A stretch of 64,000 nucleotides of DNA from Acetobacterium tundrae (GTDB taxonomy: Bacteria > Bacillota > Clostridia > Eubacteriales > Eubacteriaceae): assembly GCF_008086615.1 (NCBI RefSeq), contig NZ_RXYB01000005.1:1-64000 (forward strand), written 5' to 3'. Below, piece by piece: positions 44,290-54,628 of this stretch (positions are counted from its first letter, which is position 1; the number at the start of each line of letters is the position of its first letter). A program made the position numbers and the translations under genes. A model generated the notes under the pieces. That model made no database searches and was not told where the DNA came from. It worked only from the letters and a program-made list of their open reading frames with translations.

Positions 44290-47200
44290 ATGAAGAAATT
44301 TAATAGAGTACTGATTGCCAATCGAGGAGAAATTGCTATTCGAATTATTCGAGCATGTCAGGAGCTGGGAATTCACACCGTGGCAATTTACGCCCAGGAA
44401 GATAAACTCTCGCTTTTTAGAACAAAAGCAGATGAGTCTTATCTGATAACCGGAACGACGGGACCGGTTGAAGCATATTTGGACATGGACAAAATTATTA
44501 CCCTGGCAAAGAAAAAAGAAGTGGATGCCATCCATCCCGGGTATGGATTTTTGTCGGAGAATCCACTTTTTGCGAAACGCTGTGAAGAAGAAGGCATTGT
44601 TTTTATCGGACCCACCCATGAAATGATGGAAAAAATGGGAGATAAAATTCAGTCGAAGATTGTGGCGAAAAGCGTTAATGTTCCCACGATTCCAGGGGTG
44701 GAGAAACCCATCAATTCTGATGATGAGGCCATTGAGTATGCCAAGATAGCAGGGTATCCGATTATTCTAAAAGCAGCTGCCGGGGGGGGCGGTCGCGGCA
44801 TGCGTATTGTTCGAGATGAAAAAGATTTGCTCAAAGAATTTCACTCAGCCACCAGCGAAGCGACTAAAGCTTTCGGTGATGGAACTATTTTTGTCGAAAA
44901 ATATTTAGAAGAACCTAAACATATTGAAGTTCAAATTTTAGGGGATAATTATGGCAATGTTGTTCATCTGTTTGAAAGAGATTGCTCCATCCAAAGACGA
45001 CATCAAAAGATTGTGGAATTCACGCCATCGCTCAGTATAACTGAGGAACAGAGGCAGGCAATTTGTAAAGATGCCCTAAAATTGGCTAAAGAAGTAAACT
45101 ACCGTAATGCCGGCACCATCGAGTTTTTGATGGATAAAAACGGCGACCATTTTTTCATTGAAATGAACCCCCGTATTCAGGTTGAACATACGGTGACAGA
45201 ATTGGTTACCGGCATCGATTTGGTGCAATCACAAATTTTAATCGCGCAAGGTTTACCATTGCATTCTGAAGAAGTCGGAATTCCAAGTCAGGATTCCATA
45301 AAAACAAGGGGAACTGCAATTCAGTGTCGTGTTACGACCGAAGATCCTAAAAACCATTTCATGCCGGACACCGGACGACTGGATGTTTATCGAACCGGCA
45401 GCGGTTTTGGGATCCGGCTTGATGCTGGAAACGGCTTTACCGGAGCGGAAATTTCCCCTTATTATGATAGCTTGCTGGTTAAAAGTACATCTTTTTCCAG
45501 AAACTTCGAGGATGCCAGACGAAAAGCCGTTCGAGCACTTAGAGAAATGGATATTGAAGGCGTTCAGACGAATAAAGATTTTTTAATCAATGTGCTCCAG
45601 CATCCAATGTTTATTCATGGAAATTGCGATACGAAATTTATTGATGATCATCCGGAATTATTTGATATTGAAGAACAAAAAAGTGAAGGTACAAATGTCC
45701 TTCGTTATTTTGGAAATATTATTGTTAACGAAACATTTGGAAATAAACCGGATTTCGATGAACCTTTTATCCCGGAAATTCCAGTGGATACAAACTTCAC
45801 CGGGACCAAACAAATTTTGGATGAACAGGGACCGGATGGTTTAGTCAAGTGGATTAAAAGCCAGAACAAACTTTTGCTTTGTGATACCACTTTCCGGGAT
45901 GCTCACCAGTCTATTGCGGCAACCCGTGTCAGAAGTCGAGATATGATTAAAATAGCCCGGGAAACGGCAGCTTTGGCTCCTGATTTGTTTTCATTGGAAA
46001 TGTGGGGAGGAGCAACCTTTGATGTTGCCTATCGCTATTTAAAAGAATCGCCATGGAGACGGTTGGATGAATTAAGAAAGCGTATTCCCAACCTTTGTTT
46101 TCAGATGCTTCTGCGCGGAGCAAATGCGGTCGGATATAAAAATTACCCGGATAATGTCATCCGTGCTTTTGTCCAGGAATCGGCAAAGAATGGGATTGAC
46201 ATTTTCCGTATTTTCGACTCACTTAACTGGATGGATGGCATGAAAATTTCCATTGAAGAAGTATTAAAAACAGGAAAAGTTGCTGAAGTCAGCATGTGCT
46301 ATACTGGTGATATCCTGGATGAATCACGAACAAAATATAATTTGGATTATTATGTTAAAATGGCTCACGAAATTGAAAATACCGGCGCTCACATTTTAGC
46401 CATCAAAGATATGTCAGGATTGCTAAAACCAGCGGCCGCACATAAGCTGATCAAAACTTTAAAAGAAGAAGTAAAAATGCCGATCCATCTGCATACCCAT
46501 GACACCACCGGAAATGGCGTAGCTACGGTCCTGATGGCATGTATGGCCGGCGTTGAAATTGCGGATGCCGCCTTTAATGGCATGAGCGGTTTAACTTCTC
46601 AGCCAGCGCTTAATTCCATCGTGGCGGCGTTGAAAAACACGCCGAGAGATACCGAATTGAATGAGGATAATCTGCAGTTGCTGTCAGATTATTGGGGAAC
46701 AACCCGCCAGGTATACGGAAATTTCGAATCAGAGATGAAATCTGGATCGACAGAGATTTACAAATACGAAATTCCGGGGGGGCAATATTCAAATCTGAGA
46801 GCTCAGGTGGAAAGTTTTGGTCTGGGTCATAAATTTAAAGAAGTTAAAGACAAATATAAAGAAGCCAACCTGATGCTGGGGGATATTGTTAAAGTAACCC
46901 CAAGTTCTAAAACGGTTGGGGATTTAGCTATTTTTATGGTTCAAAATGATTTGACCGCTGATAACATTAAAACAAAAGGCAAGGACCTCTCTTATCCTGA
47001 TTCTCTGGTTGACTTTTATAGCGGTATGATCGGTCAGCCGGAAGGTGGATTTGATCCTGAATTGCAAAAAATTGTTTTAAAGGGAATTGAACCGATTACC
47101 GTACGACCAGGTGCGTTGCTTCCAGACGAAGACTTTGATGCAATCCGAAAAGAGTTCAGGGATGAATACGATTATGAATTGAATGATCGTGAAGTGCTAA

Positions 47201-47718
47201 GTGTAGCTTTGTATCCAAAAGTTTTTCGGGAATACTTGGATTTCATTCAGGATTATGGCGATTTTATGCGGATGGAAAGTCATGCTTTCTTCTACGGACT
47301 TAAAAAAGGCGAGGTCATCGATGTGGAAATATCCAAAGGGAAGCGTCTGATTATTAAATTTGTTAACATGGGAGCTCCGAACGACGAGGGCATGTGCCCC
47401 GTTATGTTTGAGGTAGATGGATTCCGCAGAGAAATTTACATTGAAGACAAACGAAGCCTTTCTGCAAAACAAAAGGTGACGATGCTTAAAGCAGATCCAA
47501 AGAATAAAAAACAAATCGGATCAGGTATTCCGGGAACTGTCCTTAAAGTACTCGTAAATGAAGGGGATATCGTTGTTAAAAACCAGGCCTTGGTTATTGT
47601 TGAAGCGATGAAAATGGAGACTGAAATGGTGGCCAGTGAAGACGGCGTAGTGAAAAGTATTTATGTTTCAGAAGGACAGAGTGTTCAATCAGGAGAACTT
47701 GTTGTTGAAATGGAATAA
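44290..47718 (+). CDS. pyc: Pyruvate carboxylase
   Basis: 1142 residues from 44290 (MKKFNRVLIANRGEIAIR); an upstream in-frame ATG at 44254 adds a non-conserved basic leader. Domains are biotin carboxylase (1-450, HPGYGFLSEN, AAGGGGRGMRIV, EMNPRIQVEHTVTE), carboxyltransferase (from about 530, LLCDTTFRDAHQS, LHTHDTTGNG) and a biotinyl domain with K1108 in VEAMKMET. It forms oxaloacetate from pyruvate, bicarbonate and ATP, feeding amino-acid synthesis. Single gene with a strong downstream terminator. Confidence 0.96.
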   Translation: MKKFNRVLIANRGEIAIRIIRACQELGIHTVAIYAQEDKLSLFRTKADESYLITGTTGPVEAYLDMDKIITLAKKKEVDAIHPGYGFLSENPLFAKRCEEEGIVFIGPTHEMMEKMGDKIQSKIVAKSVNVPTIPGVEKPINSDDEAIEYAKIAGYPIILKAAAGGGGRGMRIVRDEKDLLKEFHSATSEATKAFGDGTIFVEKYLEEPKHIEVQILGDNYGNVVHLFERDCSIQRRHQKIVEFTPSLSITEEQRQAICKDALKLAKEVNYRNAGTIEFLMDKNGDHFFIEMNPRIQVEHTVTELVTGIDLVQSQILIAQGLPLHSEEVGIPSQDSIKTRGTAIQCRVTTEDPKNHFMPDTGRLDVYRTGSGFGIRLDAGNGFTGAEISPYYDSLLVKSTSFSRNFEDARRKAVRALREMDIEGVQTNKDFLINVLQHPMFIHGNCDTKFIDDHPELFDIEEQKSEGTNVLRYFGNIIVNETFGNKPDFDEPFIPEIPVDTNFTGTKQILDEQGPDGLVKWIKSQNKLLLCDTTFRDAHQSIAATRVRSRDMIKIARETAALAPDLFSLEMWGGATFDVAYRYLKESPWRRLDELRKRIPNLCFQMLLRGANAVGYKNYPDNVIRAFVQESAKNGIDIFRIFDSLNWMDGMKISIEEVLKTGKVAEVSMCYTGDILDESRTKYNLDYYVKMAHEIENTGAHILAIKDMSGLLKPAAAHKLIKTLKEEVKMPIHLHTHDTTGNGVATVLMACMAGVEIADAAFNGMSGLTSQPALNSIVAALKNTPRDTELNEDNLQLLSDYWGTTRQVYGNFESEMKSGSTEIYKYEIPGGQYSNLRAQVESFGLGHKFKEVKDKYKEANLMLGDIVKVTPSSKTVGDLAIFMVQNDLTADNIKTKGKDLSYPDSLVDFYSGMIGQPEGGFDPELQKIVLKGIEPITVRPGALLPDEDFDAIRKEFRDEYDYELNDREVLSVALYPKVFREYLDFIQDYGDFMRMESHAFFYGLKKGEVIDVEISKGKRLIIKFVNMGAPNDEGMCPVMFEVDGFRREIYIEDKRSLSAKQKVTMLKADPKNKKQIGSGIPGTVLKVLVNEGDIVVKNQALVIVEAMKMETEMVASEDGVVKSIYVSEGQSVQSGELVVEME

Positions 47719-47756
47719 GTTCATTTTCAACTGGTTTGAGAATAGTGATTAAATAA

Positions 47757-47804
47757 AAAAAGAGTTGTTGTCTGATGATGTTTAATCAGATAACAACTCT
47801 TTTA
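47757..47804. terminator. Bidirectional terminator between convergent genes
   Basis: About 18-bp arms (47757-47775 with 47786-47804, one mismatch), flanked by A on the left and T on the right, serving both pyc (plus) and the surface protein gene (minus). Confidence 0.85.
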
Positions 47805-47808
47805 AATT

Positions 47809-50037
47809 TCAAGAAATGACGGTAACAGATACGGGAAGGCTCACGGTCGTGGTTGAAGAGCGACCGGCGTCGGTGTTTGTGATTTCCACATAATAATAGG
47901 TGGTGCCGGCAGTGTCAGGGGCATTAAAACTATGAGTTTTACCAGTAGCTCCGGGGATTGCCGTTCCGTCGGCGTTGATTGCTTCAGTGCGGGTAAACCA
48001 TTGGTAGGTTAAGGTTCCGCCGTTATCAACATTGGCCTCCACCGAAAGGGAAACTGGGGAGCCGGCAGTTGTGCCGGAAACATTTACCGGCTGAGAGGTT
48101 ATTTTGGGCATTTCAGCCAGCGCCGCGGGGTTAGCCGGATTAGTACTGGTCACAACAATACCGGCCAGCCTGGTAACCGGATCGGCATTTTCAGCAGTTA
48201 AAATGCAATAGTAGTAAACAGTGCCCGGAGTTGTGGATTGATCTGGATCATACGCTGATCCAGTTTCACCATCGAGGGTTGTGTCAACCGTTCCGATTCG
48301 TTGGAACCATTGGTAACTCAGCGTTTTACCCTCCGTTACCGTTGCGTCCACAGAGAGTGAAGCAGGGTTGCCATTTAAGTAAATGCGTTGGGAAGTTAGA
48401 GCTGAGCTAACCGCAATAACGGGTTGTGATTTCACTGTCAACTGTATCTTTGGTTGAATGTTATCAAAATTGTAATACCCGCCTGGCATGATTAACGTGC
48501 CGACATAGGTTGTTTCACCAACTTTTTTATTATCAGCAGATTCCGGAGTCCAGGTTACTGAACAGGAGAAGGTATCGTTGCTGCCATAGCCACGTACCGT
48601 CACACTGACCGGAAGCGTGTAATTTTCGTTGTACGCAATGGCTTCAGAAATGTTGTTATTGACAGCATCGATGGTATCAATCATTGTTACCGCAGTGATA
48701 TTGGTTTTAACCGTTACCTTACAGAAATCTGTTTTATCGCCATCCTGAGTTCTGGCAACGATCATGACTTCACCGTTAGAAACCGGGGTAATAATACCAT
48801 TGCTGACGGTAGCAATTTTCGGATTAGCAGATTCCCAAGAGACCGTTTTATTGGTCGCGTTTTCCGGACGAATATCGGCGCTTAATGTCAAAGTGCTACC
48901 CATAAAGACATCCGCTTCAACCGGTAAAACTTGAACACTGGTAACGGAGACAGAGTCAGAATCAGCGGGGGTATTAACAGCAGGAGTATCATATTTGGGA
49001 TTGATAAGACTACTTGAATTGCCGGATTCGGCATACCAGGCAGTATTATTGGTTAAAGATGCGGCAGTATTTGATGTGTTTGATGTTCCTGAAGTCTTTG
49101 ATGCGCTTGATGTTCCGGTGGTGCTTGTCGTGGAAGTTTTTGCGGATATCGTCAGACCACCAGTTGGATCATTGTTCAATGGCGCGGTTGTAATGTTAAT
49201 GATTCCGGGAGTAATGGTACCGGTAAGATTTGATGCATTATTGGTGGTCGCGCTAGTCACGCTGCCGGAACCGGTAATTTCGACAAGTGCATCAGTACCA
49301 AGGGAAGCAATGGTTGCGTTGTTGCCAAGTGTCACAGTTGTACCGCCCCCAGCGCCAGTTATAATTAGCGAACCGACATTTGCATTAATGGTCAGCATAA
49401 CCTTGGATTCCGTTTGTATTTTTTCTACCGCAGCATTGGCGACAAGGGTTGAGCCGGTAGCATCCGGGCCAAAGGTAACTGATTTTGTAGGTGTGTTTAG
49501 AATAATATCAGCGATTCCGTTTGCCTGAATGGTTGAAATGGTTCCGCTATCCTGGGAAGTGATGGAAGTACGGCTGGCAGTTTTTTCCACAATCAGGTTT
49601 GTAATTTTGCTTTGCTCACTGGCCACAATGGTGCAGGGTGATTTAGCATCAAGGGTGTCAATGGTGGCATCGCCAAGCAGAATGATTTTAACCCCTTGTT
49701 TATCAACAGTAACCTTTTGGTAGGTTCCATTGTTGAGATAAATGGTATCTCCGCCATAGACAAATAATTCTCCATTAACATCACAGGACGTCAGATGAAT
49801 TTCGCCATCAACAATGGCGTCGGTAATGGAAACATTTCCAGTGAAGGTTGCATTTTCAATGGTTACACCGGCAGCGGTGATCTCAGCATTTTTGTACGTT
49901 TCCTTCACGGTGTAAGTACCCGCCTCGTTATAGGATTTCATTTCGCTTCTTACTTGGCCACTGTCTCGAAAAAATATAATTGCGGTAAGGAGAACAAGTA
50001 AGATAATAATTATAGAAATAAACGGTTTCTGTTTCAT
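47809..50037 (-). CDS. Large membrane-anchored surface protein with Big2 and Ig-like domains
   Basis: 742 residues. An N-terminal signal anchor (FISIIIILLVLLTAIIFF) is followed by about 230 residues of short beta repeats with many Val/Ile/Thr/Asn (bactofilin- or pectate-lyase-like right-handed coil), a Ser/Thr-rich linker (about 300-345), a Big2 domain (VEADVFMGSTLTLSADIRPE, then ATVSNGIITPVSNGEVMI), and two similar Ig-like modules near the end, each with a YQWF motif and a YYY strand. No sortase motif or SLH domain. It is probably exposed on the cell surface for adhesion or wall architecture. Its own promoter is in 50038-50374. Confidence 0.72.
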   Translation of the reverse strand: MKQKPFISIIIILLVLLTAIIFFRDSGQVRSEMKSYNEAGTYTVKETYKNAEITAAGVTIENATFTGNVSITDAIVDGEIHLTSCDVNGELFVYGGDTIYLNNGTYQKVTVDKQGVKIILLGDATIDTLDAKSPCTIVASEQSKITNLIVEKTASRTSITSQDSGTISTIQANGIADIILNTPTKSVTFGPDATGSTLVANAAVEKIQTESKVMLTINANVGSLIITGAGGGTTVTLGNNATIASLGTDALVEITGSGSVTSATTNNASNLTGTITPGIINITTAPLNNDPTGGLTISAKTSTTSTTGTSSASKTSGTSNTSNTAASLTNNTAWYAESGNSSSLINPKYDTPAVNTPADSDSVSVTSVQVLPVEADVFMGSTLTLSADIRPENATNKTVSWESANPKIATVSNGIITPVSNGEVMIVARTQDGDKTDFCKVTVKTNITAVTMIDTIDAVNNNISEAIAYNENYTLPVSVTVRGYGSNDTFSCSVTWTPESADNKKVGETTYVGTLIMPGGYYNFDNIQPKIQLTVKSQPVIAVSSALTSQRIYLNGNPASLSVDATVTEGKTLSYQWFQRIGTVDTTLDGETGSAYDPDQSTTPGTVYYYCILTAENADPVTRLAGIVVTSTNPANPAALAEMPKITSQPVNVSGTTAGSPVSLSVEANVDNGGTLTYQWFTRTEAINADGTAIPGATGKTHSFNAPDTAGTTYYYVEITNTDAGRSSTTTVSLPVSVTVIS

Positions 50038-50374
50038 GACATTCCTTCCCTCTTTTTTAATGCAGGGTATCGATATACCTACATTAGACTTAGTTTAAGT
50101 GGTGTAATTCTACCACATTTTATGAAGAATGTAAATAGAGTGTAAACAACTTGTAAAAGAAATTTGCAAGGTTGTAAATGAAAATAGAATAAAGCATCGA
50201 AGATGCTTCTGACTGTTGATAAATGTTGATTTTAACGACTTTTATCAATCTTTTTATTAAAGTTGTTAGGTGGATAAGATAGCAATAAGTGAATATTAAT
50301 TAACATTTTATATGATTGCGCTGAAAAAAGTAATATGTTATGATATAAAGAAATTTATAGATTTGAGGGCTGAT
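50038..50374. other. Divergent intergenic region, no gene seen
   Basis: Very AT-rich. It holds several short dyads: about 50064-50084 (GGTATCGATATACC), 50100-50118 (GTGGT/ACCAC) and a GCATC/GATGC hairpin near 50195. These could be operators for the surface protein gene or the RsbW-like operon; none could be tied to a regulator. Confidence 0.35.
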
Positions 50375-50806
50375 ATGAAAAATAAAATCATTTTGTCGGC
50401 AGATACAACTAATTTAGATGCTCTTTATCAATTTATAAAAGACACGTTAGAGAAAGACTTTATAAAAGGGGCTCAAATTAGTGTGTTGGAAATGGTATGC
50501 GAAGAAATATTCACAAATATTGCAAATTATGCATATCAGGATAATGCGAACGATAAAAATAAAGGCGATGTGGAAATTGAGATAGAAACATCAACGAATC
50601 AGATTATATTTACTTTCAAAGACAAGGGCACTCCGTTTGATCCCCTTTCTGTAAAAGAACCCGATGTCAACATGACTTTGGATGAACGTGATTATGGAGG
50701 GCTGGGGTTGCTTATGGTAAAAAAAAGTGTGGATAAAATTGAATATAACTACCAAAATGATGAAAATGTTTTTAAATTATTCAAAACAATAACAACGGTA
50801 ATTTAG
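50375..50806 (+). CDS. RsbW/SpoIIAB-type serine kinase / anti-sigma factor
   Basis: 143 residues, start 50375 (MKNKIILSADT) with GAGGG; an in-frame ATG at 50312 is unlikely. GHKL ATPase motifs are EMVCEEIFTNIANYAY (N box), FKDKGTPFDPL (G1) and YGGLGLLMVKKSVD (G2). It should phosphorylate the STAS protein encoded next and may bind a sigma factor or another partner. No sigma factor gene is adjacent, so it may control the operon or the enzymes themselves. Confidence 0.82.
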   Translation: MKNKIILSADTTNLDALYQFIKDTLEKDFIKGAQISVLEMVCEEIFTNIANYAYQDNANDKNKGDVEIEIETSTNQIIFTFKDKGTPFDPLSVKEPDVNMTLDERDYGGLGLLMVKKSVDKIEYNYQNDENVFKLFKTITTVI

Positions 50807-50913
50807 CATAAATGAAATACATTGAGAATTAAAATTCTATTTAATAGAATTTTAATATGAGAAGAGTAAAGAGTTTGTTAGTTAAAAAAATTTAATAGAA
50901 GATGAGGAGAAAA

Positions 50914-51216
50914 ATGAATATTGAATTTAAAAAAGAAAATGAAAATACGGTAGTAGATATGGAAGGTCGCTTAGATACAAACACGGCACCAAATTTTCAA
51001 AAAGAACTGGAAGCGTACTATAATGTACAAGGGTTTAGCTTAATCCTCGATTTTGAAAAATTGGACTTTGTCAGCAGTGCTGGGTTGCGAGTTTTGCTTT
51101 TAATACAAAAAAAGTCAAAAGCCTTAAGTGGGAATATGGTCATTAAAAATGTTAAGCCGGAGATACAAGAGGTCTTTAATATGACCGGATTTTCTGAAAT
51201 TTTAACGATTGAATAA
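50914..51216 (+). CDS. STAS-domain anti-sigma factor antagonist
   Basis: 100 residues from 50914 (MNIEFKKE), preceded by GAGGAG. The STAS core VDMEGRLDTNTAP and LDFVSSAGLRVLLLIQKK contains the phosphorylatable Ser (about 55-56). It partners the RsbW-type kinase. It lies 11 bases before the first GH3 gene, tying a partner-switch module to the following biosynthetic genes. Confidence 0.85.
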   Translation: MNIEFKKENENTVVDMEGRLDTNTAPNFQKELEAYYNVQGFSLILDFEKLDFVSSAGLRVLLLIQKKSKALSGNMVIKNVKPEIQEVFNMTGFSEILTIE

Positions 51217-51227
51217 TAGGAACCAAC

Positions 51228-52940
51228 ATGAATAAAAATTTTAAGCAGACGGAAATTCTAGCTGGAATATTTTCCGATAACGCTCAAAAGAGCATTCCGG
51301 GAATATTAAAAGAAATGCCTAATGAAAAATTGATACAAAGTTTTTTTGCAATGAAAAAGAATCCTGAAGAAATTCAAAACGCGGTTCTTCAAGATATCTT
51401 AAAACATGCACAAAAATCTGAATTTGGTCAAAAAATGGGCTTTTCAGAAATTAAATCAGTTGATGATTTTAAAAAGAAAGTCCCGATTTCAAGCTTTGAC
51501 GATTATCAATCTTATATTGAAAAGCTCAAAACGGGAGAATCAGACATTCTCTTTGATGGTGAAATGGCCAGCTTTATTGCAACAAGCGGATCCTCCGGGG
51601 TCCCGAAATTAATTCCTGAAAGTAAAAATGGCGAATTAGTAAAGGGTCTGGTCTCTCAGATCCGTGCCATTCTATTATTAATGATGGCACCGGAAGTAAT
51701 GGCTCCCGGTAAAAAGGTTTTAGCCATTGCTAATCCGTCCGAATATGCTAAAACAGAAGGTGGCATTGGTATTGGTTCAGCTTCGGGGCAAGCGGCGAAG
51801 GATCTCCCATTAGAACTTCAGAAAAAGATGGTATTGCCGGTTGAATTGGTCATGGCGAAAGATCTCAGCAATGAAGCAACGGATTATCTGACCATTCGTT
51901 ATGCTCTTGAAGAAAAAAATCTCGCCGGGGTGGTCTGTAGTAACATCGCTCATTTTAATATTCTGCTAAAAAAAATGAATCAATGGGCAGATGATTTATT
52001 TGAGGATATCAAGACGGGGGAAATTAATTCAAAAATCAGCATCAATGAAGGGTTAAGAACCAGCCTTGTTTCTAAACTTTACCCGAATCCAGAACGAGCT
52101 GAGGAATTGAAAGAAATTTTTGAAAAAAATAAATACTTGGATGTATCGAGTGTTTGGCCAGATTTTTCGGTGGTTTCCTGCTGGATGTCTGCCACTGCAC
52201 AAAGAATTGTAAATGATGTAAAAAAACGTTTATCAAAGGATGTTAAATTTCTGGAGTGGGGATATGGAGCCAGCGAAGGGAAGTTTAATATACCGGATAA
52301 AGCACAGGACCCCGCTGGCCTTTGTGCTCTTTTTGGTTATTTCTTTGAATTCTTACCAATCGGGGGAAGTCAGACGCTTCAAGCACATGAATTAAAACAG
52401 GGGGAGTATTATGAACTCATAATCACCTCTTATTCAGGACTATATCGTTATAATATGAACGATATTGTTTATGTTGAAGAGTTCGATAATCAGTCCCCGA
52501 GAATTGTTTTTGTCTGTAAATCATCAGAAAAGCTTAAACTGAATGATCTTGAATTGATGGTTTATGAAATTGAGGAGACAATTAAAAAAGCCTCTGAACA
52601 ACTAAATGAAGAAGTTCGTTTTTATCAGGTTCTGGTGGATGTAATTAATAACAAACTGGTGTTTATTGTTGAACCGTTTTCTGATCGCATTCAAAGAGAA
52701 AGCTTTGAGTTGACATTAGAAACTATTTTAATGTCTCAAAATAGTGTTTATGAAATTAAACGCAGATTGAATGAATTTGCGCCACTAGAAATCATGATCA
52801 TGAAGGACGGATACCGTGATTCTTTGTTTACCCGTACAGTTTTGCCTGGCAAAAACGTGAATCAAACAAAGTTAAAAACAATTGTAAATGAACTTCCAGA
52901 GAATGATCAAATATTAAATTGGGTCGGAGGAAAAGGATGA
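51228..52940 (+). CDS. GH3-family acyl-adenylating enzyme 1
   Basis: 570 residues. GH3 proteins form acyl-adenylates and join them to amines (in plants, jasmonate or auxin to amino acids). ATP-binding motifs are ATSGSSGVPKLIPE (about 117-130), EWGYGASEGKFN (about 342) and YRYNMNDIVYVEEF (about 405). The N-terminal 60 residues (SIPGILKEMPNEKLIQ) are variable. Bacterial members are poorly characterised. The stop overlaps the next start (ATGA). Confidence 0.85.
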   Translation: MNKNFKQTEILAGIFSDNAQKSIPGILKEMPNEKLIQSFFAMKKNPEEIQNAVLQDILKHAQKSEFGQKMGFSEIKSVDDFKKKVPISSFDDYQSYIEKLKTGESDILFDGEMASFIATSGSSGVPKLIPESKNGELVKGLVSQIRAILLLMMAPEVMAPGKKVLAIANPSEYAKTEGGIGIGSASGQAAKDLPLELQKKMVLPVELVMAKDLSNEATDYLTIRYALEEKNLAGVVCSNIAHFNILLKKMNQWADDLFEDIKTGEINSKISINEGLRTSLVSKLYPNPERAEELKEIFEKNKYLDVSSVWPDFSVVSCWMSATAQRIVNDVKKRLSKDVKFLEWGYGASEGKFNIPDKAQDPAGLCALFGYFFEFLPIGGSQTLQAHELKQGEYYELIITSYSGLYRYNMNDIVYVEEFDNQSPRIVFVCKSSEKLKLNDLELMVYEIEETIKKASEQLNEEVRFYQVLVDVINNKLVFIVEPFSDRIQRESFELTLETILMSQNSVYEIKRRLNEFAPLEIMIMKDGYRDSLFTRTVLPGKNVNQTKLKTIVNELPENDQILNWVGGKG

Positions 52941-54625
52941 TAAAAATAATCCCAAAGCTCGTGTATTCCCTCAATGTAAAAAAGGGATATGAGAAAATAA
53001 AAAAGTTTGATGAATTAACAAAAAATGCTCCAGAAGTGAACAAACAGTTGATGTTGGATTTAGTGAAAAGAAATGCCAGCACAGAGTATGGAAAAAAATA
53101 TCATTTTGATCAGATTGAAACCTTGGAAACCTATAAAGAAAACGTGCCATTTTCTACCTATGATGATTATGCACCTTATATTGAACGAATGATTGAAGGA
53201 GCAGAAGGTCTGATTACAAATGATCCGATTGTCCATTACGCGCTGACTTCAGGAAGTGTCGATAATCCCAAAAGAATTCCGGTGTCAGAAGATACGGTTA
53301 AAAATTATCGGGAATATGCAACTCAGTTCAGTTTTGCCATTATCTGCCGAGCCCTAGGGAAAAATTGGAAAAAGTGGAAAAAGGGCCGGGGTTTAAACTT
53401 GATGGAAGTTAAATTTGAAACCCTCCCTAATGGTCTGTTTGCAGGGTCAATTTCGGGAAGAGGTGTTTATAGTATAAAAGATTTACTGTTTCTCATGTTT
53501 ACATCGCCCAAAGAGGTGGTGTTTCCTAAAGAGATAATGGATTCGAAATACGCGCATCTTCGATTTGCTTTAACAGACAGATCACTTTCTTTTATCTGTT
53601 CAGCTTTTATGACGGCTGTTTCAGATCTCATGAAATATTTGGAAATTAACTGGGAACTTTTGGTTAACGATATTGAAAAAGGAACCATTGATTCAGAGAT
53701 AAAAATACCGGACGATGTGAAAAAGCAGCTGTTGGAACAAATAAAACCGGATCCTAAAAGGGCAGCAGAATTAAGGGCGGAATTTCAAAAGGGGTTTTCG
53801 GATCCGATTATTCCCAGAATTTGGCCGGAATTTAGATTCGTTCATGCCATTGGAAGCGGCGGATTTTCAGTCTATACGGATAAAATGCGCTATTATCTTG
53901 GCGATATCCCCGTTTATTTCAGTGTTTATGCCGCCTCAGAGTCGATAATGGCAATTTGCAATGAAATGGAGTCCCAGGAATTTGTATTAATACCAGATAG
54001 TGCTTTTTATGAATTTATTCCGATGGATCGGGAAGGTGAATCAGAAGAAACACTGACAATGGATCAGCTTGAGACTGGGAAAGATTATGAAATTATCATT
54101 ACCAATACTTCAGGTTTTTATCGATATCGCATACAGGATGTCGTCCGTGTCATGGGATGGTATCAAAAATGCCCGAAAATACAATTCGTTTATCGATTAA
54201 ACCAGATGGTAAGCATTGCCGGTGAAAAAACAACCGAAGAATGTATATCCTGGGCAGTAAAAGAATTTGCAAAAGAGGCAGGCTGCGAACTCGTTGACTA
54301 CAGTGTTTATGCTGATACGATGATCTCGCCTGGTCGGTATGTGCTGTTAATGGAAACAGCGGAGCGGTTATCAAAAGATAAACATGATGAATATCGCGAA
54401 ATAATTGGTGAAAAATTAAGCATCGCTAACCCGTCCATTGGCAAAAAAGTAAAAAGTGGAGTTTTGAGCCACTCAGAAATTACCTTTGTTCAAGAAGAAA
54501 CCTATGCTTTATATCGGGATTTAATGATCCATCGGGGGATTTCCGGTAATCAGTTAAAGCCTGTTCGTGTGATCGACACACTGATTAAAGAAAATTTCTT
54601 TTTTGCATTGGTTGACAAGGAGTAA
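52937..54625 (+). CDS. GH3-family acyl-adenylating enzyme 2
   Basis: 562 residues from 52937 (MIKIIPK; GGAGG upstream). Family motifs are LTSGSVDNPKRIPVSE (about 103), VYAASESIMA (about 330) and FYRYRIQDVVRVMG (about 395). It is only distantly similar to the first copy, so the two probably act on different substrates or in sequence. It lies 3 bases ahead of the exporter genes. Confidence 0.85.
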   Translation: MIKIIPKLVYSLNVKKGYEKIKKFDELTKNAPEVNKQLMLDLVKRNASTEYGKKYHFDQIETLETYKENVPFSTYDDYAPYIERMIEGAEGLITNDPIVHYALTSGSVDNPKRIPVSEDTVKNYREYATQFSFAIICRALGKNWKKWKKGRGLNLMEVKFETLPNGLFAGSISGRGVYSIKDLLFLMFTSPKEVVFPKEIMDSKYAHLRFALTDRSLSFICSAFMTAVSDLMKYLEINWELLVNDIEKGTIDSEIKIPDDVKKQLLEQIKPDPKRAAELRAEFQKGFSDPIIPRIWPEFRFVHAIGSGGFSVYTDKMRYYLGDIPVYFSVYAASESIMAICNEMESQEFVLIPDSAFYEFIPMDREGESEETLTMDQLETGKDYEIIITNTSGFYRYRIQDVVRVMGWYQKCPKIQFVYRLNQMVSIAGEKTTEECISWAVKEFAKEAGCELVDYSVYADTMISPGRYVLLMETAERLSKDKHDEYREIIGEKLSIANPSIGKKVKSGVLSHSEITFVQEETYALYRDLMIHRGISGNQLKPVRVIDTLIKENFFFALVDKE

Positions 54626-54628
54626 TAG

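Noticed and set aside
48995-49528. 177-residue plus-strand frame inside the surface protein gene
   Set aside because: It is antisense to a well-supported 742-residue protein, lacks a ribosome site and has low-complexity Val/Pro-rich content typical of a shadow frame.
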